This document shows positions 34,567 to 45,850 of a stretch of DNA of 64,000 bases, piece after piece. The stretch comes from Myotis daubentonii (taxonomy: Eukaryota; Chordata; Mammalia; Chiroptera; Vespertilionidae). The DNA lies in NCBI RefSeq assembly GCF_963259705.1, contig NC_081852.1:62365859-62429858 (forward strand). Direction: 5' to 3'. Under the pieces are notes generated by a model. That model was not told where the DNA came from. It did no database searches and saw only the letters and a program-made list of their open reading frames with translations. Position numbers and translations under genes: made by a program. Each line of letters begins with the position of its first letter. Position 1 is the first letter of the stretch.

Positions 34567-34790
34567 AGCCCCGGCCAGTGCTGCTAAGTGGTTAAAGTGC
34601 TGGCCCATGCACAGGAAGGGTCACGGATTCAATTCTTGGTCAGAGCACAGGCCCGGGTTGCAGGCCTGATCCCCAGTAGGGGGTGTGCAGAAGGCAACCA
34701 ATCAATGATTCTCTCTCATTATTGATGTTTCTATCTCTCCCTCTCCCTTTCTCTGTCTGAAATCAATAAAAACATTATTTTTTAAAAAAG
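34567..34790 (+). mobile_element. Ves SINE (second of a pair)
   Basis: It starts directly after the target duplication of the preceding SINE: head agccccggccagtgctgc, B-box-like ggattcaattcttgg, body and the tgaaatcaataaaaac tail. Insertion near the A-rich tail of the first copy is the usual way such pairs form. Confidence 0.92.
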
Positions 34791-34863
34791 AGACACTCGT
34801 GCCTTATGTACATTCTCTCAACCCCTTGGATGGGGCTCAGAGAATGCTCTCTGCCCTCACACA

Positions 34864-35035
34864 GCATGAAGTGATGGGGACAGCACTGGAGTCAGCAGGT
34901 TTGAGCTCACATCCTGCGCCTGGTCCGTCAATGGCTAAGTGGCAGCGGGAAAAGGGGTTGATCTGTGTCCCCATTTTCTCATCTGTAAAATGGAACGACC
35001 TTGAACAGTGCGGTGGGGATGAAATGTGTCTCTAT
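34864..35035 (+). mobile_element. MIR SINE fragment
   Basis: MIR words in sense order: gactggagtcagcaggtttgag-like, then cattttctcatctgtaaaatgg and gatgaaatgtg. Confidence 0.68.
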
Positions 35036-36154
35036 AGCCAAGAGGACTGTAGGGCATGAGCGATAATTTCCAAGCTGTGTTTCAGAAATTCCAGGGGCTC
35101 CACAAAGGCCTTGCAGGCCGTCGAGCGCGAACCTGGTGGCCAGCGCCCACGAGCTCAGAGCAGAGCCACTTAAGCTGCCACGTGGGCTTCCTGGACTCCC
35201 CTGCCAGATCTCACCGGCCACGAAAAGCGGAAGGTGGAAAGCCACTGATACAAGCTCTTCATTCCAGTAACGACCACAATTATACGGTCATTTCAGATCT
35301 GTGCATTGAGTGTTCAGATTTGTGCGTGTAAAATACACGTAACCTGTAGCTGTGTCCATGTGTGCGTGTGAAGGACACATAATAAAAGCAGGCCTCTGTA
35401 ACGTGTAAACTCTTTTGCTGCTCACACAGCACCATGAAAACCTGTGTTTTGGCTCTCAGAAGGTGGGGCTTGGTTTTTTGTCCTTCCTAAATAAACATAT
35501 CAAGTGATGTGGTTCATGAAATTGCGTGGTATGAAACAATATCGCGCGTGACATAGATACATGACCCGTGCAACCGAACATTAAGCTACACAACATGAGT
35601 TCTCTTAATTATTAGCTGTCATATTGAGATTAAATTGGGCATTAAATTAAGTTTAAAGAGAGATTAAATTGTGACATGAGGTACAGTAAAGACACAATAG
35701 GCATTGAAAATAAAAGGCAATTATTCAGGATAAAACCACGGCATTGAGGATCTGAATACATGTCTGCTTTGAAATTTAAATCCAAGTTTATTTTGGTCTA
35801 AAACTAGGGATGAAGAGGTGAATCTCATCATCCCAGGCCCTTAATTTTAGAAGTCGACAGTCTGTCACTCACGAGCTGGTTGAAGTTTGCTGATGCCAGG
35901 TCAGTTGCTTTTTAATTGCGAGATCAGGAAGTTCCATGGCCTACACCACATCTTATGCTTTTGTATGATTATTTACTGTACCTGTGTTCCTTTTTAGTAG
36001 TTAAGTTCTTCAGACCAGCTTCATAGTAAAAGTTTCTCAATATCTTTTATTTTCATTAACTTTTTCTCTTTAACCTTTTCATGTCCCTCACTAACCAAAA
36101 AACTTTTGTCAAGCTTTAATTTCTATAATTTTTATTATGAAATTAATTAGTCTG
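35036..36154. other. unassigned, AT-rich, possibly conserved sequence
   Basis: No recognised repeat. The stretch 35580-35900 is rich in TTAATTATTAG, ATTAAATT and CAATTA words and looks like a conserved noncoding element, but this is untested. Confidence 0.35.
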
Positions 36155-36169
36155 AAGAATAGTAATTCT

Positions 36170-36387
36170 TGCCCGGCCGACATGGCTCAGTGGTTGAGCA
36201 TCCTCCTATGAACCAGGAGGTCACAGTTCAATTCCCAGTCAGGGCACATGCCAGGGTTGCAGCTCAGTCCCCAGAGGGGAGTGTGCAGGAGGCAGCCGAT
36301 CAATGATTCTCTCTCATCATTGATGTTTCTATCTCTCTCTCCCTCTCCCTTCCTTTCTGAAATCAATAAAAATATATTTTTAAAAAA
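36170..36387 (+). mobile_element. Ves SINE
   Basis: Plus-strand Ves: gcccggccgacatggctcag head, gttcaattcccagtcagggc B-box region, CT-rich body and the gaaatcaataaaaatat tail. An imperfect duplication (aagaatagtaatt and aagaatagtattt) surrounds it. Confidence 0.94.
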
Positions 36388-36428
36388 AGAATAGTATTTA
36401 TTTACTGTAGGGAGTTGACCCTGGAAAT

Positions 36429-36752
36429 CCTTTTCTTCTAATCTACACTAATAAAAGAGAAACATGCAAATTGGTGTCACTCTGCTATGCCCACCAGCCA
36501 ATCAGGATGAGTATGCAAATTAATCCAACAAAGATGACAGTTAATTTGCATATGCAGGAGCAGAACAAAGACTGAAGACTGAAGATGACTGAAGACTGAA
36601 GAGGCTTGGCTTCTCCGCTCCAGCTGGAGTGAAGGCCTGGGTCCTGGGTGCAGGAGGAAAACTGGTGCCAGCAGCCAGGGGAAGGAAGGCCTATTGCTCG
36701 AATCTCTTCGTGCAATGGGCCTCTAGTATGTTTTAATTGATTTCAGAGAGGA

Positions 36753-36810
<58 letters not shown>

Positions 36811-36961
36811 CAATGATGAGAGAGAATCATGGGTCGGCTGCCTCCTGCACGCCCCCCACTGGGAATGGAGCCCACAACACGGGCATGTGCCCAACCAGGA
36901 ATCGAACCGTGACCTCCTGCTTCCTAGGTGGACGCTCAGACACTGAGCCACACCGGCCAGG
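36429..36961 (-). mobile_element. Ves SINE split by a Helitron in its tail
   Basis: The SINE body runs 36728-36961 on the minus strand, with an expanded (GA)n tract at about 36757-36804 and a head ending 'gccacaccggccagg'. Its target duplication is not next to the body. It lies at 36416-36428 (tgaccctggaaat) and 36962-36974 (tgaccctgaaaat), so the T-rich remainder of the tail (36429-36441) and the Helitron at 36442-36726 lie inside the SINE insertion. Confidence 0.88.
36442..36726 (+). mobile_element. non-autonomous Helitron
   Basis: It begins with TC after an A (a|tctacactaataaaag) and ends gggcctctag before a T, so insertion between A and T is exact. The start motif and the end match vesper-bat Helitrons. 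Inside are atgcaaattaat words and a short GACTGAA direct repeat (about 36568-36600). It has no coding sequence. Confidence 0.92.
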
Positions 36962-36974
36962 TGACCCTGAAAAT

Positions 36975-38418
36975 TCTAACATGCCCCTCTTCTTTTTCTG
37001 GCTCACTCCTTCTGTTTGGAGACCACCAATTTCAGGCATAGAGTGTTGAGAATAGGATGTATACAAACCTGAAATAACATTGTCAGACAAATAAACACTC
37101 ACAGACACAGACAACAGTGTGGTGGTGACCTGAGGGCACTGGGTAAAGGAGTCAAATACATGGTGAGGGATTTGACTTTGGGGTGTGGGCACACAGTGTG
37201 ATATTCAAATGCTGGGTCATAGAATTGGATGCTTTTAAAGTATTATAAGTTAACGGTGCACACATCATCTCCTTATGGACTTTTATCCCACTCCGTAAAC
37301 TCCATGCTAATTGGGAAAATAAATGTCAGTGCAGTTTCTTACATGATTTTTCTCCCTACCTAGTCTTATTTGTTTTTAAGGGAAAAAAATGAGGGTTGTT
37401 GTTTTTTATTTTTGATAGTGTGTTTTATTGTTCCTCACAAATATTTAGGCTAAGATAAGCACACAAAACTCAGAAACAGTCACCCAGAGATAAAATTACT
37501 TGCCCAAGGAAGGGGCAAGAGGAGAACTCTGTCCCAAATATTCCGTTTCCTCGCTCAGTGCCCACATTCCCGCTCTCGATGTGTCAGAATGGACACACGC
37601 CAACTGCAAGTTCAAGCATCACATTGTCTAAATCAAGAAGGTGGGAGCTTGGAGAGGAAGCGCAGAGGTGTTGCCTTGACGGGCACAGCCCAGGAGATCA
37701 GAATCCCCGGCAGCATCCTCAGAGCAAAAGCTCCCGATCTGATACTTGTCCCCCTCGGCGAGCGGTTGGAACCGGGGTGTGGGGGGTGTGGGGGTGTGTG
37801 TGTGTGCTCTGCTCTCTGGCCCTCTGGCTCTCTAGTCAGACTCCTGCATAAAAGCAGTTCACTCCGTTCGTCGTTGTCGGGTCTTTGTTCCTCCAATCAG
37901 GTATTTTTCACTCGGTTTTCTTTCGCCAGGTGCAGGGGGTGCATTTGGCCTTGGGTCTGAGTCTTCTGCCAAAGGTTAACGTTTGCTTTCCCGTCGTTTG
38001 AAGCAGCTGCACCATGGAGACTTCCCAGATTCAGGGGAGCAGTGATCCCGCCACCCCAGCCCTCCTCTGGGTACAGAGTCAAGTTTCCTCCCATGGGTCT
38101 CGTTGCTGAAAATGCAAAGACCACCCCTTCGGAGATGTTTGAAGAAGCTGGGCACTCCCTTTTGCAGTGACGGGGCCAAGATGTTTGAATGTCTGTCCTG
38201 CTCCAAGTCCCCCTGGGAGGGGGAAGATGGCCTCTTCCTTCTCTTCCTCCCCGTGCTGTTATTTGTCCATGGATGGAACTAGAAGGTGGTGCTGTTTAGC
38301 ATGTGAATAAACTGACACTTTCCCCAGCAAATAGCTCTGTCTAGCGTTATATGCCAGGCACTCTCGTCCACACAATGATGGATTCAGTTTCTGTATTGTG
38401 CTTTCCTTTCCCGTCCTT

Positions 38419-38454
<36 letters not shown>

Positions 38455-40229
38455 GTGTGCGTGTGTGTGTGTGTGTGGGGGGGTATGTGTGAAGGTGATC
38501 GCACTGTAATTATAGAAGTCCTTTCTACTTTATTCATTTTTCCCGATTGTGCCTCTAATTTTTCTAGTCTCCTGGTAGATAGCGTTTCCCATTGCCGAGC
38601 TAAACTCCCAGGGCAACCTTCTTGAATTAATTTACTTACTGTCGTCCAGTGTTTTATAGATGATGTAAATGAAGGATGTGGCTTATTTAAAGAGACCTGC
38701 TTATACTTCCCTGCTCTGGCCAGATGAGTGGCCACAGGCTTTTGCATTTTTATTTGAACCCCACTGAAGTTGGTCATGATATTGTGAATGCCACAGCACG
38801 CCTCTGCCATTATTTAAAGGACCTGGCTCACTCATCCATGCGATGATTGGCGTTGGTGATAACTTGATGCAATGTTACACTATTTTAATTCTTTCCAGGG
38901 TAATGTTATCTCTGATCACTTCCTATTCACTGAGAAAAACCCCCACACAACTGCAGTCCCACACTGTGTCTCCATGATGATGCCGACCACCCCCTGGAAT
39001 ATAGCTATTCAGGACCCTTTCTCCACCCTCAGGCTGCTCATTAAAGAGATGGCAGCTTCTAACTGTACTGAGTCAGGTGGGGTGCAAATTCATCTCTTCT
39101 TTCAAAGATACTCTGTGGTTTTTTTTAAAAAAAGTGTTTTCTAACTGCCTATTTCTTTGTTTCAATGGAAATGGTGTACACTCCTACATAACTATGGTCA
39201 CAACTCAGTATGCAAAAGTATCTCCTTGTCACATTGTGTGTGTGTCTGTGTGTGTGTGTGTTTCAAGTGTATATTTCATCAAAGAATTCCAGAGAAAGTT
39301 CTTTATCATCCCACAAAAAAAAAAAATACACCACTGACTATGCGTAGGGCATGCAGGTTATCATCTTGCTTACGGTAGCGTATCTCTTCTATTCTTTGGC
39401 TTCTCTCCCTTCTTCTAGCCAAAGGAACGATTTAATATGTCCTTTTAACCCAGGGATGTCTGTGGCAGCTCCAAAACCTCATTGAAAAGTTTGGCGAGAA
39501 AGAGCCAAGTAACAAGAAAGAATAACAGGGACCAGTGTTTTGAAAATGCTGCCCAACACCCAGCCAGACTTGAGTTAGCTTCTATGTTTAAAGGAGTAAC
39601 TGATCTTTCTTCTTTTCTAATAACTCAGAGTGTAAAATATCCCACTCATCTCTTAATGAATCATAACCATGTAGCCACACTCAGAGTACAGGAGGAATTT
39701 AAGATTAGAAGCCAAGTGTGGGTGACTCAAGTGGCACCCGAGTTCTGAGTGGCTTAGTGCTGCTTGTGTCCTACGCGTTTCTGAGACCTTCTTTCCTTAA
39801 CTCCTAGAAACGGGCCAGGAACTAATGACACCCAAACCACACTCTTGCTCTCATCGTCATTCATTTACTACCTGTTAGATGCATGCCAGCATTCAAGCGT
39901 CCCGGAGGGTCCAAGGTAAATATATGACATAATCGGTATTCCCACGGAACTTTCAAAAGAGCTGGGAGATGCGCCTGACTGATTTGAAATGATGAGACAA
40001 CAATAGAAAAACAGGGAAAACAAAATGCTAACCTGTGCTCAGTTAGCACGGCATACTTTTATTCATTGCTTATCGGAAGTGCCAACTTGCCTGGGCACCT
40101 GAGTTTTATCCCGCAACCCAGCCCTATCCTGTGAATTGTCTTCATGAGCTGAGTGTTACGGTCCCACTGCTGCCTTCCCCTGGCTAACACGTTCCACAGC
40201 AGGAGGGTAACAGTTTATACATACACACC
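36975..40229. other. mostly unassigned sequence
   Basis: It holds (GT)n tracts at 38421-38478 and 39236-39262 and a possible MIR remnant near 37440-37560. Blocks at 38640-39100 and 39480-39750 are unique-looking without repeat similarity. No coding exon could be supported. Confidence 0.35.
38421..38483 (+). repeat. (GT)n microsatellite
   Basis: Two GT runs separated by a few changed bases, ending in a G-run. Confidence 0.95.
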
Positions 40230-40446
40230 ATTTTTAAAATGTCTTTATTGATTTTGAGAGAGAGAGGAAAGGAGAGGGAGGAGAGATAGAAACATCAATG
40301 ATGAGAGCAAAACATTGATGGGCTGCCTCCTGCTCACTTCCTACTGGAGATCGAGCCGGTAACCTGGGCATGTGCCCTGACCGGGAATCCAGTGGCCTCT
40401 TGGTTCATGGGTGGATGCTCAACCACTGAACCACACTTGCAGAGCC
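40230..40446 (-). mobile_element. Ves SINE
   Basis: Minus-strand copy from tttttaaaatgtctttattg to 'ccactgaaccacacttgcagagcc'. It is mutated in the head and body, with partial flank similarity (catacac and catacag). It is an older copy. Confidence 0.87.
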
Positions 40447-40459
40447 ATACAGAAGGTGT

Positions 40460-40590
40460 TGTTAATCCCATTTTTTCAGATGAAGAAGATGAGGCTCCCA
40501 GAGGTTATCTGATTTTCTAACTCAATCATCCATGGGGATAAACAACCCAATCTCATGACTCTTAAGTCCAGTGTTTGCTCACTGACCACA
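40460..40590 (-). mobile_element. MIR SINE fragment
   Basis: Complementary MIR words: ttaatcccattttttcagatgaag, atgaggctcccagaggtta, then a decayed region and taagtccagtgtttgctc. Confidence 0.65.
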
Positions 40591-41096
40591 GCCTGGGCTG
40601 GTGGGCTTCCCTCACTTCCCTGAGCTCGCATGGGTGCTGTTCCCCTGCTGAATGTCCTATTGCAATGGCCCTTCCTGTTCAAGGCCTTACTCACCCCTCC
40701 CTGTCCTTGGTTCATGCCACCATCAGCCTGCTGGTCTGTAGGGGAGAACAGTGGTGGTTTTCTCCTAATCCCATTTTTGAATGTTCCTTAGGAGGGAACT
40801 AGCGATTGAGCTGCAATTCTGAGATGGCCTATGACACTGAGCTCGATCAATTGGCTTATTAATCAAGTGGGTGGCCTTTTATGTTGCAGAAATTTTCATG
40901 TTGCTAATAATGCAGACTACGAGAAAAGAACCGTAACAACTTTTAAATTACTTCTGAATTTTCGTTATTTTTCCAGATTGTATAATGCAGACTGTAAAAA
41001 ACTTATCAGTGTTAGAAATAGCTCCCTTTGCTGTTCTGCGGTCGTGGGATCAGTTTGAAGACGCTTTATGGGACCTCAAGGGTCTAAATAAAAGTA

Positions 41097-41830
41097 CAGT
41101 AACCGCCCCTGGCCTACGCGCTTTCCGTGGTTTCAGTTACCTGCGGTCAACCAGGCAGCCGAGGCCTGAAAACCCTAAATGGGAAATTCCAGAAATGAAC
41201 AATGCACACGTTTTAAATAGCAGGCCGCCCCGAGCAGCGCCGGGAAATCTTCCGTTGTCTCGCTTGGTTCTGAGTGGATGTCAATGACCCCCCAAGATGA
41301 CTACCTAGACCCCACTAGGTCCATCCCTGTGCAGCGTCAGTGCACACGCTCCTACGTCAATCATCTCTGTGCAGCATCAGTGCGCACGCTCCTACATCAA
41401 TCATCTGTGTAGCGTCAGTGCGCACGCTCCTACGTCAATCATCTCTGTGTAGCGTCAGTGCGCACGCTCCTACGTCAATCATCTCTGTGCAGCGTCAGTG
41501 CACGCTCTACGTCAATCATCCCCGTGCGGCGTCACTGCACACGCGCCTACGTCCATCATCTCCACGCAGCGTCACTGCACACGCTCCTACGTCCGTCGTC
41601 TCCACGCAGCATTTACGCAGACGCTCCTCCCGCTGCTCAGTCGCCATCTTGGCTGTCGGAGCCCGTGTGTGTATTTGTCTGTCTGTCCGGTTCCTCGGGG
41701 GGTGGCGGCGCTTGCGCTCAAGGCCCGTTTTACTGACGAATGGCCGCCAAGTGCCGGCGCAGCGAGGCCGAGGCCGCGGCCGCAGGGAGGCCGAGGCGGA
41801 GCGGGAAGCGCCCCCTGTGAGTGGACGGTG
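41097..41830 (+). mobile_element. GC-shifted pogo/Tigger remnant with internal minisatellite
   Basis: It starts at a TA (41095-41096) with cagtaaccgcccctgg. It then follows the Tigger 5' region: gtttcagttacctgcggtcaacc, taaatgggaaattccagaaatg, acacgttttaaat. The part at 41700-41830 aligns by eye with the Tigger transposase start: an ATG at 41740 reads MAAKCRRSEA, similar in spacing of K, R, S and A residues to the start of Tigger transposases, before a stop at 41818. The copy has become extremely CpG-rich, unlike normal AT-rich Tigger. The rest of the transposase is missing. Confidence 0.6.
41328..41629 (+). repeat. 40-bp minisatellite
   Basis: About seven and a half tandem units of about 40 bp, each with gcgtcagtgc.cacgctcc and tacgtcaatcatct. 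Units near the right end differ (ccacgcag start, gtccgtcgtct). The unit resembles the Tigger 5' leader around 'ccagcg....cacgctgtatacgct', so it probably grew by duplication inside the Tigger. Confidence 0.93.
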
Positions 41831-42125
41831 AGTCCGGCCTCGGTCGCTGTTCTGCCAGAGCACGTGCGCGTGACTTTGTTAAGGCCCGGGGTTCAGCTTG
41901 ACCTGACCGTTAGGGACACCTGTCCGCCCCGCCCCCCCGCCTCCGTCACACGCGGACCTGTCCTGGGCCCTGGCCGGGGAATGGGGGGACAGGAGGGGGG
42001 CCTGCGCTCAAAGCTGGCGGGTTCCATTCCGAGCGCGAGCGGGAGGCCGCCAGCCTGTGCCTCTCGCCCTGTTTCTCTCCGTCCCGTCCTCTTCCCTTAA
42101 AACCAGCCATTTTTAAAGCGTGTCT

Positions 42126-42274
42126 GCCCGGCCGCGTGGCTCCGAGGCTGAGCGTCCACCCAGGAACCAGGAGGTCAGGGCACAGGCCCGGGCTGCGGGC
42201 TCCATCGATGCTTCTCTCTCGCTCTCTCTCCCTCTCTCAGATCAATAAAAGTGTGTGTGTGTGTATTTAAATAA
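42126..42274 (+). mobile_element. Ves SINE, internally deleted
   Basis: Head cccggccgcgtggctccgag and 'ccaggaaccaggaggtca' join directly to cagggcacaggcccgggctgcg, losing the B-box. The body is shortened, and the tail is replaced by atcaataaaagtgtgtgtg. It probably cannot be transcribed by RNA polymerase III. Confidence 0.83.
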
Positions 42275-42516
42275 ACCACAAAAGAACAAAGTTCTTGGCC
42301 TGGCCAAAGAATTTTTTTTTTTTTTTTTAAAGAAAGCATGCCTTCGGGTGAGGATTTTTAAAAAAGTTATCGGAGGTGTGTGTGTGTGGTATATGCCGGG
42401 CTCAGGACCATCCCGGTGCCGGGCCTGCAGGGGCCTCGGGCGGTGTCGCTGCTGATGGAGCCGACAAGGGAAAGCTCCAGGCTGTTTTCGGGGGACCCTA
42501 ACCTCATGGAGGCCAG

Positions 42517-42690
42517 CGCGGGGGGGGGGGGGGGGCGGCAGCGGGGGGGGGGGGGCGGGGGGCGGCCAGCGGGGGGGTGGGAGGCGTGGAGGGGCAGCGG
42601 GGTGAGGGAGGCTGCCAGCGGAGGCGGGAGGGGGGGTAGCAGGGGAGGGGGGCAGCCAGCGGGGGGCGGGGGCCGCGGGTCCGGTTCTGT
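42517..42690 (+). repeat. poly-G-rich array with quadruplex potential
   Basis: Runs of 7-17 G alternate with ggcagc/ggccagc words in a loosely repeated pattern of about 30-45 bp. Four or more G-tracts with short loops occur many times. It is also a known type of sequencing and assembly problem site, so the exact length may be uncertain. Confidence 0.9.
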
Positions 42691-42839
42691 ACAGAATGGA
42701 GATTTATGAGAACAGCCGAGGGGAGAGAGCGTGCAGCCATTTTCTTACTAAACATTTTCCTGGACTTTGATTTTATCTCATATTTGTTTTATACTATTTT
42801 TATGTATATTTTCTCTCTTTTTTTTCATTGTTAGAATTG

Positions 42840-43650
42840 CCAGAGATTATTCCATTGAATCGGCTGTTTGAAGAACCAACTATTGATTATGTTGAGTAAG
42901 TTTACCTCTTTGCTTTCTATTTCGGCAACTTTTAATTTTATTCTGCAGATAAGATGTAACTACATTAGTCTTAACTGATTTTGTTCTTTTTCTAAACCTT
43001 GTTGAATGCTAAGTCATTTGTTATTTTTAGGCGTCGTTTTCCAATAAACGCATTTAAGGCGATACGTTTTTCTTCTAATAGGAGTTTGGCCACATCGCAG
43101 TAACTTTGATTTGTAGTGCTTTGGTTTCTGTCAGCTTTACGTATTCTATAATTTAATTTTCTTTTTAAGAGTTATCTAGAAGAGAATTTTTAAAACCCAA
43201 AGTTTTAGAGTTATTAATTTTTAGTTTAATTGAAGTATAGCCAGAGAAGGGGGCATTTATAATTTCTACCTTTGGGAACTGAGACTTCTTTGTGGTATAT
43301 GGTATATTTTGAAATATTACATGGTTTTGAATAGAATGTCTATTTTCCATGACACTTCTGTCTTCATTTATCTGTCAGTTTCTGGGAGAATTGTGTTAAA
43401 TTATCTCAGTACTATTTTGTTTCTGTTAGTATTATTTTGATTTTCTAACACTTTTTGCATTACACAATTTAAAACATAAACAATTAGAACTACTTTATCT
43501 TGTTTGTGGATTGCTTCTTCAACAAGATTAAATACTAGTATCCCCTTTGTTCCATTTAATGTTTTTCTTCATGACTTCCATTTTGGTTCACTTTAGTATT
43601 GATGCTCTAGTTTTCTTTTTGTTGAGGTTGTATTGAATTTATAATTCATA
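42840..43650 (-). mobile_element. very old L1-like fragment (ORF2 region)
   Basis: The plus strand aligns by eye, in order, with the complement of the intact L1 in this window: tttgaagaaccaactattg (compare 54695), a region like 54890-54950, acttctttgtggtatatggt (compare 55160) and tagtattgatgctctagttttctttt (compare 55560). The fragment is AT-rich and strongly decayed. Confidence 0.65.
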
Positions 43651-43699
43651 GAGAAAAAGCTTACATAAAATATTAAGCATTACGTTTTAAGAACAAGTA

Positions 43700-45850
43700 C
43701 ACGTTTACAGTTTTAAGCCTTGTTTTTCCAAATGTGTTTCTAGCTATTTTATCAATTTGTTGCTATTCTCGATGGGATATTTTCTTCTATTATAGTCATT
43801 ATTTAGTGATTGTAGTCACATAGTAAAAACATTTATTTTTTATATTAATTTTGTTTCCAGCCATCTTATGAAATTATATTTTTAAATTACGTTTAATTCA
43901 TTCATTTGGGTATTCTGTCAGTATTAGCATCTGAAATAATGAGAATTTGCTTTCTCCTTTTTATTGTTTGTATTTCTGGTTCGCCTGTCTAATTGCATTG
44001 GTTAACACTTCCAGCATAATGATACAGGAAAGGAGCCTTAGAGGCATCCTTGCTTTGTGCCTGTGTTTAAGATGAATGCAAAGCATTGTTTGTCATGGTA
44101 ACAATGTATATGCTCCAGTCACCAATTCACTTTATTGCGAATAATAAAAACTTTGGTAATAGAGATTCAAACAGAAAGTTTGCTTTTCTCCAGTAACGAG
44201 AAGGCTGGGGGTAGAGGGTGTTGGTTCATTCTGTGGCTCAGCCAGGCGGTGTGTGCGCGCGTCTCCAGGCTTTTCAGTGTTGGGAGTACATCTGTGTTTG
44301 AAATAGGGGGGAGGCCAGCACATGTGTGTGTCCAGCAGGGATGCAGACACTTTCCCCAAAGCCCCCCAGCAGATGTCCCTGTTGTAAGGGAGGCTGGGAA
44401 CTTGGGGGACAGAAATATAAGTGACTTTTCATCCAGGTTTTCAAATGTATTAGAGTTGTGCAAAATATTGTTTCAAATTCTTTCAACTCCCTTTGTATTT
44501 GTGTATTATTTTTCAATTCTTATTTCTAATTTTGTGGGGGTTTTGCTTTCTTATATTTTTCTTGATTAGTCTAGCAAGTAGTTTATTTTACTCTGGGTTT
44601 TTTTCTTTTCTCTTAAAGAACCAGTTCTGCTAGTTTTGTTTGCTAATTCATTTATATCTGCATTTATCTTTATTAGTTCTTTTCTTTTGCTGTTTGTGTT
44701 TATTGTTACTTTTCTAAATACTTGATTTGAATGCCTAATTAATTTGTTTTACTTTTTGATGATTTATAGTAAAAGAATTTAAAATTGATGTTTTCATCTG
44801 AGGATTTAATGTACTTTTTTATTATTTTCAGCTACTTTACATTTATGGTCTTCTTTGGTATAAGAGTAGTATAGAAGATATATATTTACAAGTAGTGGAA
44901 ATTTTTCTTTCTCCTTTGCTATTAAATTTTTATTTTATTGAATTATGGTAAAAATGTACCATTTTTTCCCCGTAGAATATACTGAGATTTTGTTTGTTAC
45001 CCAATTTTTGCAAAATATTTGAACTCTTGAAAATACTATTATATTAAATCCAGTGGGATTTTTTTTGTCTGTTTATTTACTTATTTTTAGTATATGAAAG
45101 TCATTAGTAACTAAGAAAAATGTTAAAGAGTTTCCCCTTACTTTTTTGTTTCAAATAATGTATCTTTTTATTTCCTGCCATTTTTTACTTTTATTTGATG
45201 CCATATTGTTTGGTGTGTAAAGATGAATGAAACATACATCTTAATTATGACTGTTATACCTCAGCATTTATAATGCTTTTCTTCTTGAATTCAACTTTAT
45301 CTTGGTTTGCAAATTAGCATTGCAAACCTTGCTTTCTTTGATTTGCAGCTGCTTGGTATCTCTTTGGCCATTCTTTTACTTTCAGATTTGTCCCTAAGAG
45401 CATATAAATGGCTTTAGCTTTTGATCCCATTTGCATTGATTTTTATAATAGCTGTTTCATTTCAATTTTGTAATCCTATTTAATGTTTTCTGGCCTTTTT
45501 GTTTTCTTGATGTTTTTCTTTCATCATGTATTTTGGCTTCTTTAGATTGTTTATTGCTTTGGGGGGCATATTAAAGATAGTCTTTTAATTTCTAACTAGT
45601 TGCTACCTTTATAACTTTAAATAATATTTTAAATACTTTCTTCATTAATCAAGTTAGGAAATTAAACATTATAAATAAATGAAACATTTTGAGGAATTAC
45701 ATTTACTTTGCTTGCTTCACTCCTTTTCTTCCTAACTTTAATTGGCATATTCTTGCATATTTAATTGGTCCATCTTTTTTAGGTCCAGTCTATTATTATT
45801 ATGTTTTTATTTTGCACAAAACAGTTACATTCTATGTGTATAAGTTTTGA
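43700..45850 (-). mobile_element. second very old L1-like (HAL1 or L1M) fragment
   Basis: A second pass through the same L1 order: attgcattggttaacacttccagc (near 44000, compare 53765), gaaccagttctgctagttttgtttgc (44620, compare 54695), and attgcaaaccttgctttctttgatttgc (45320, compare 55565). Because the order restarts, this is a separate insertion from 42840-43650. A stretch at 44190-44400 does not fit and may be an insertion. Confidence 0.62.

Noticed and set aside
41328..41629. Possible CRISPR-like array because of regular 40-bp repeats.
   Set aside because: The repeats are contiguous, without unique spacers, in a mammalian nuclear genome; it is a minisatellite.
41740..41820. ATG with MAAKCRRSEAEAAAAGRPRR as the start of a host gene in a CpG island.
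   Set aside because: Spacing of residues and the upstream leader match the start of a Tigger transposase, and the frame stops after 26 codons.
42833..42896. Candidate coding exon: a polypyrimidine tract and AG at 42832, a 20-codon open frame (LPEIIPLNRLFEEPTIDYVE) and a gagtaagt donor, in phase with a possible first exon ending at 41827.
   Set aside because: The sequence tttgaagaaccaactattg and what follows aligns in order with the complement of the L1 ORF2 region seen at 54690-54950. The proposed first exon is a Tigger transposase remnant with an in-frame stop at 41818.
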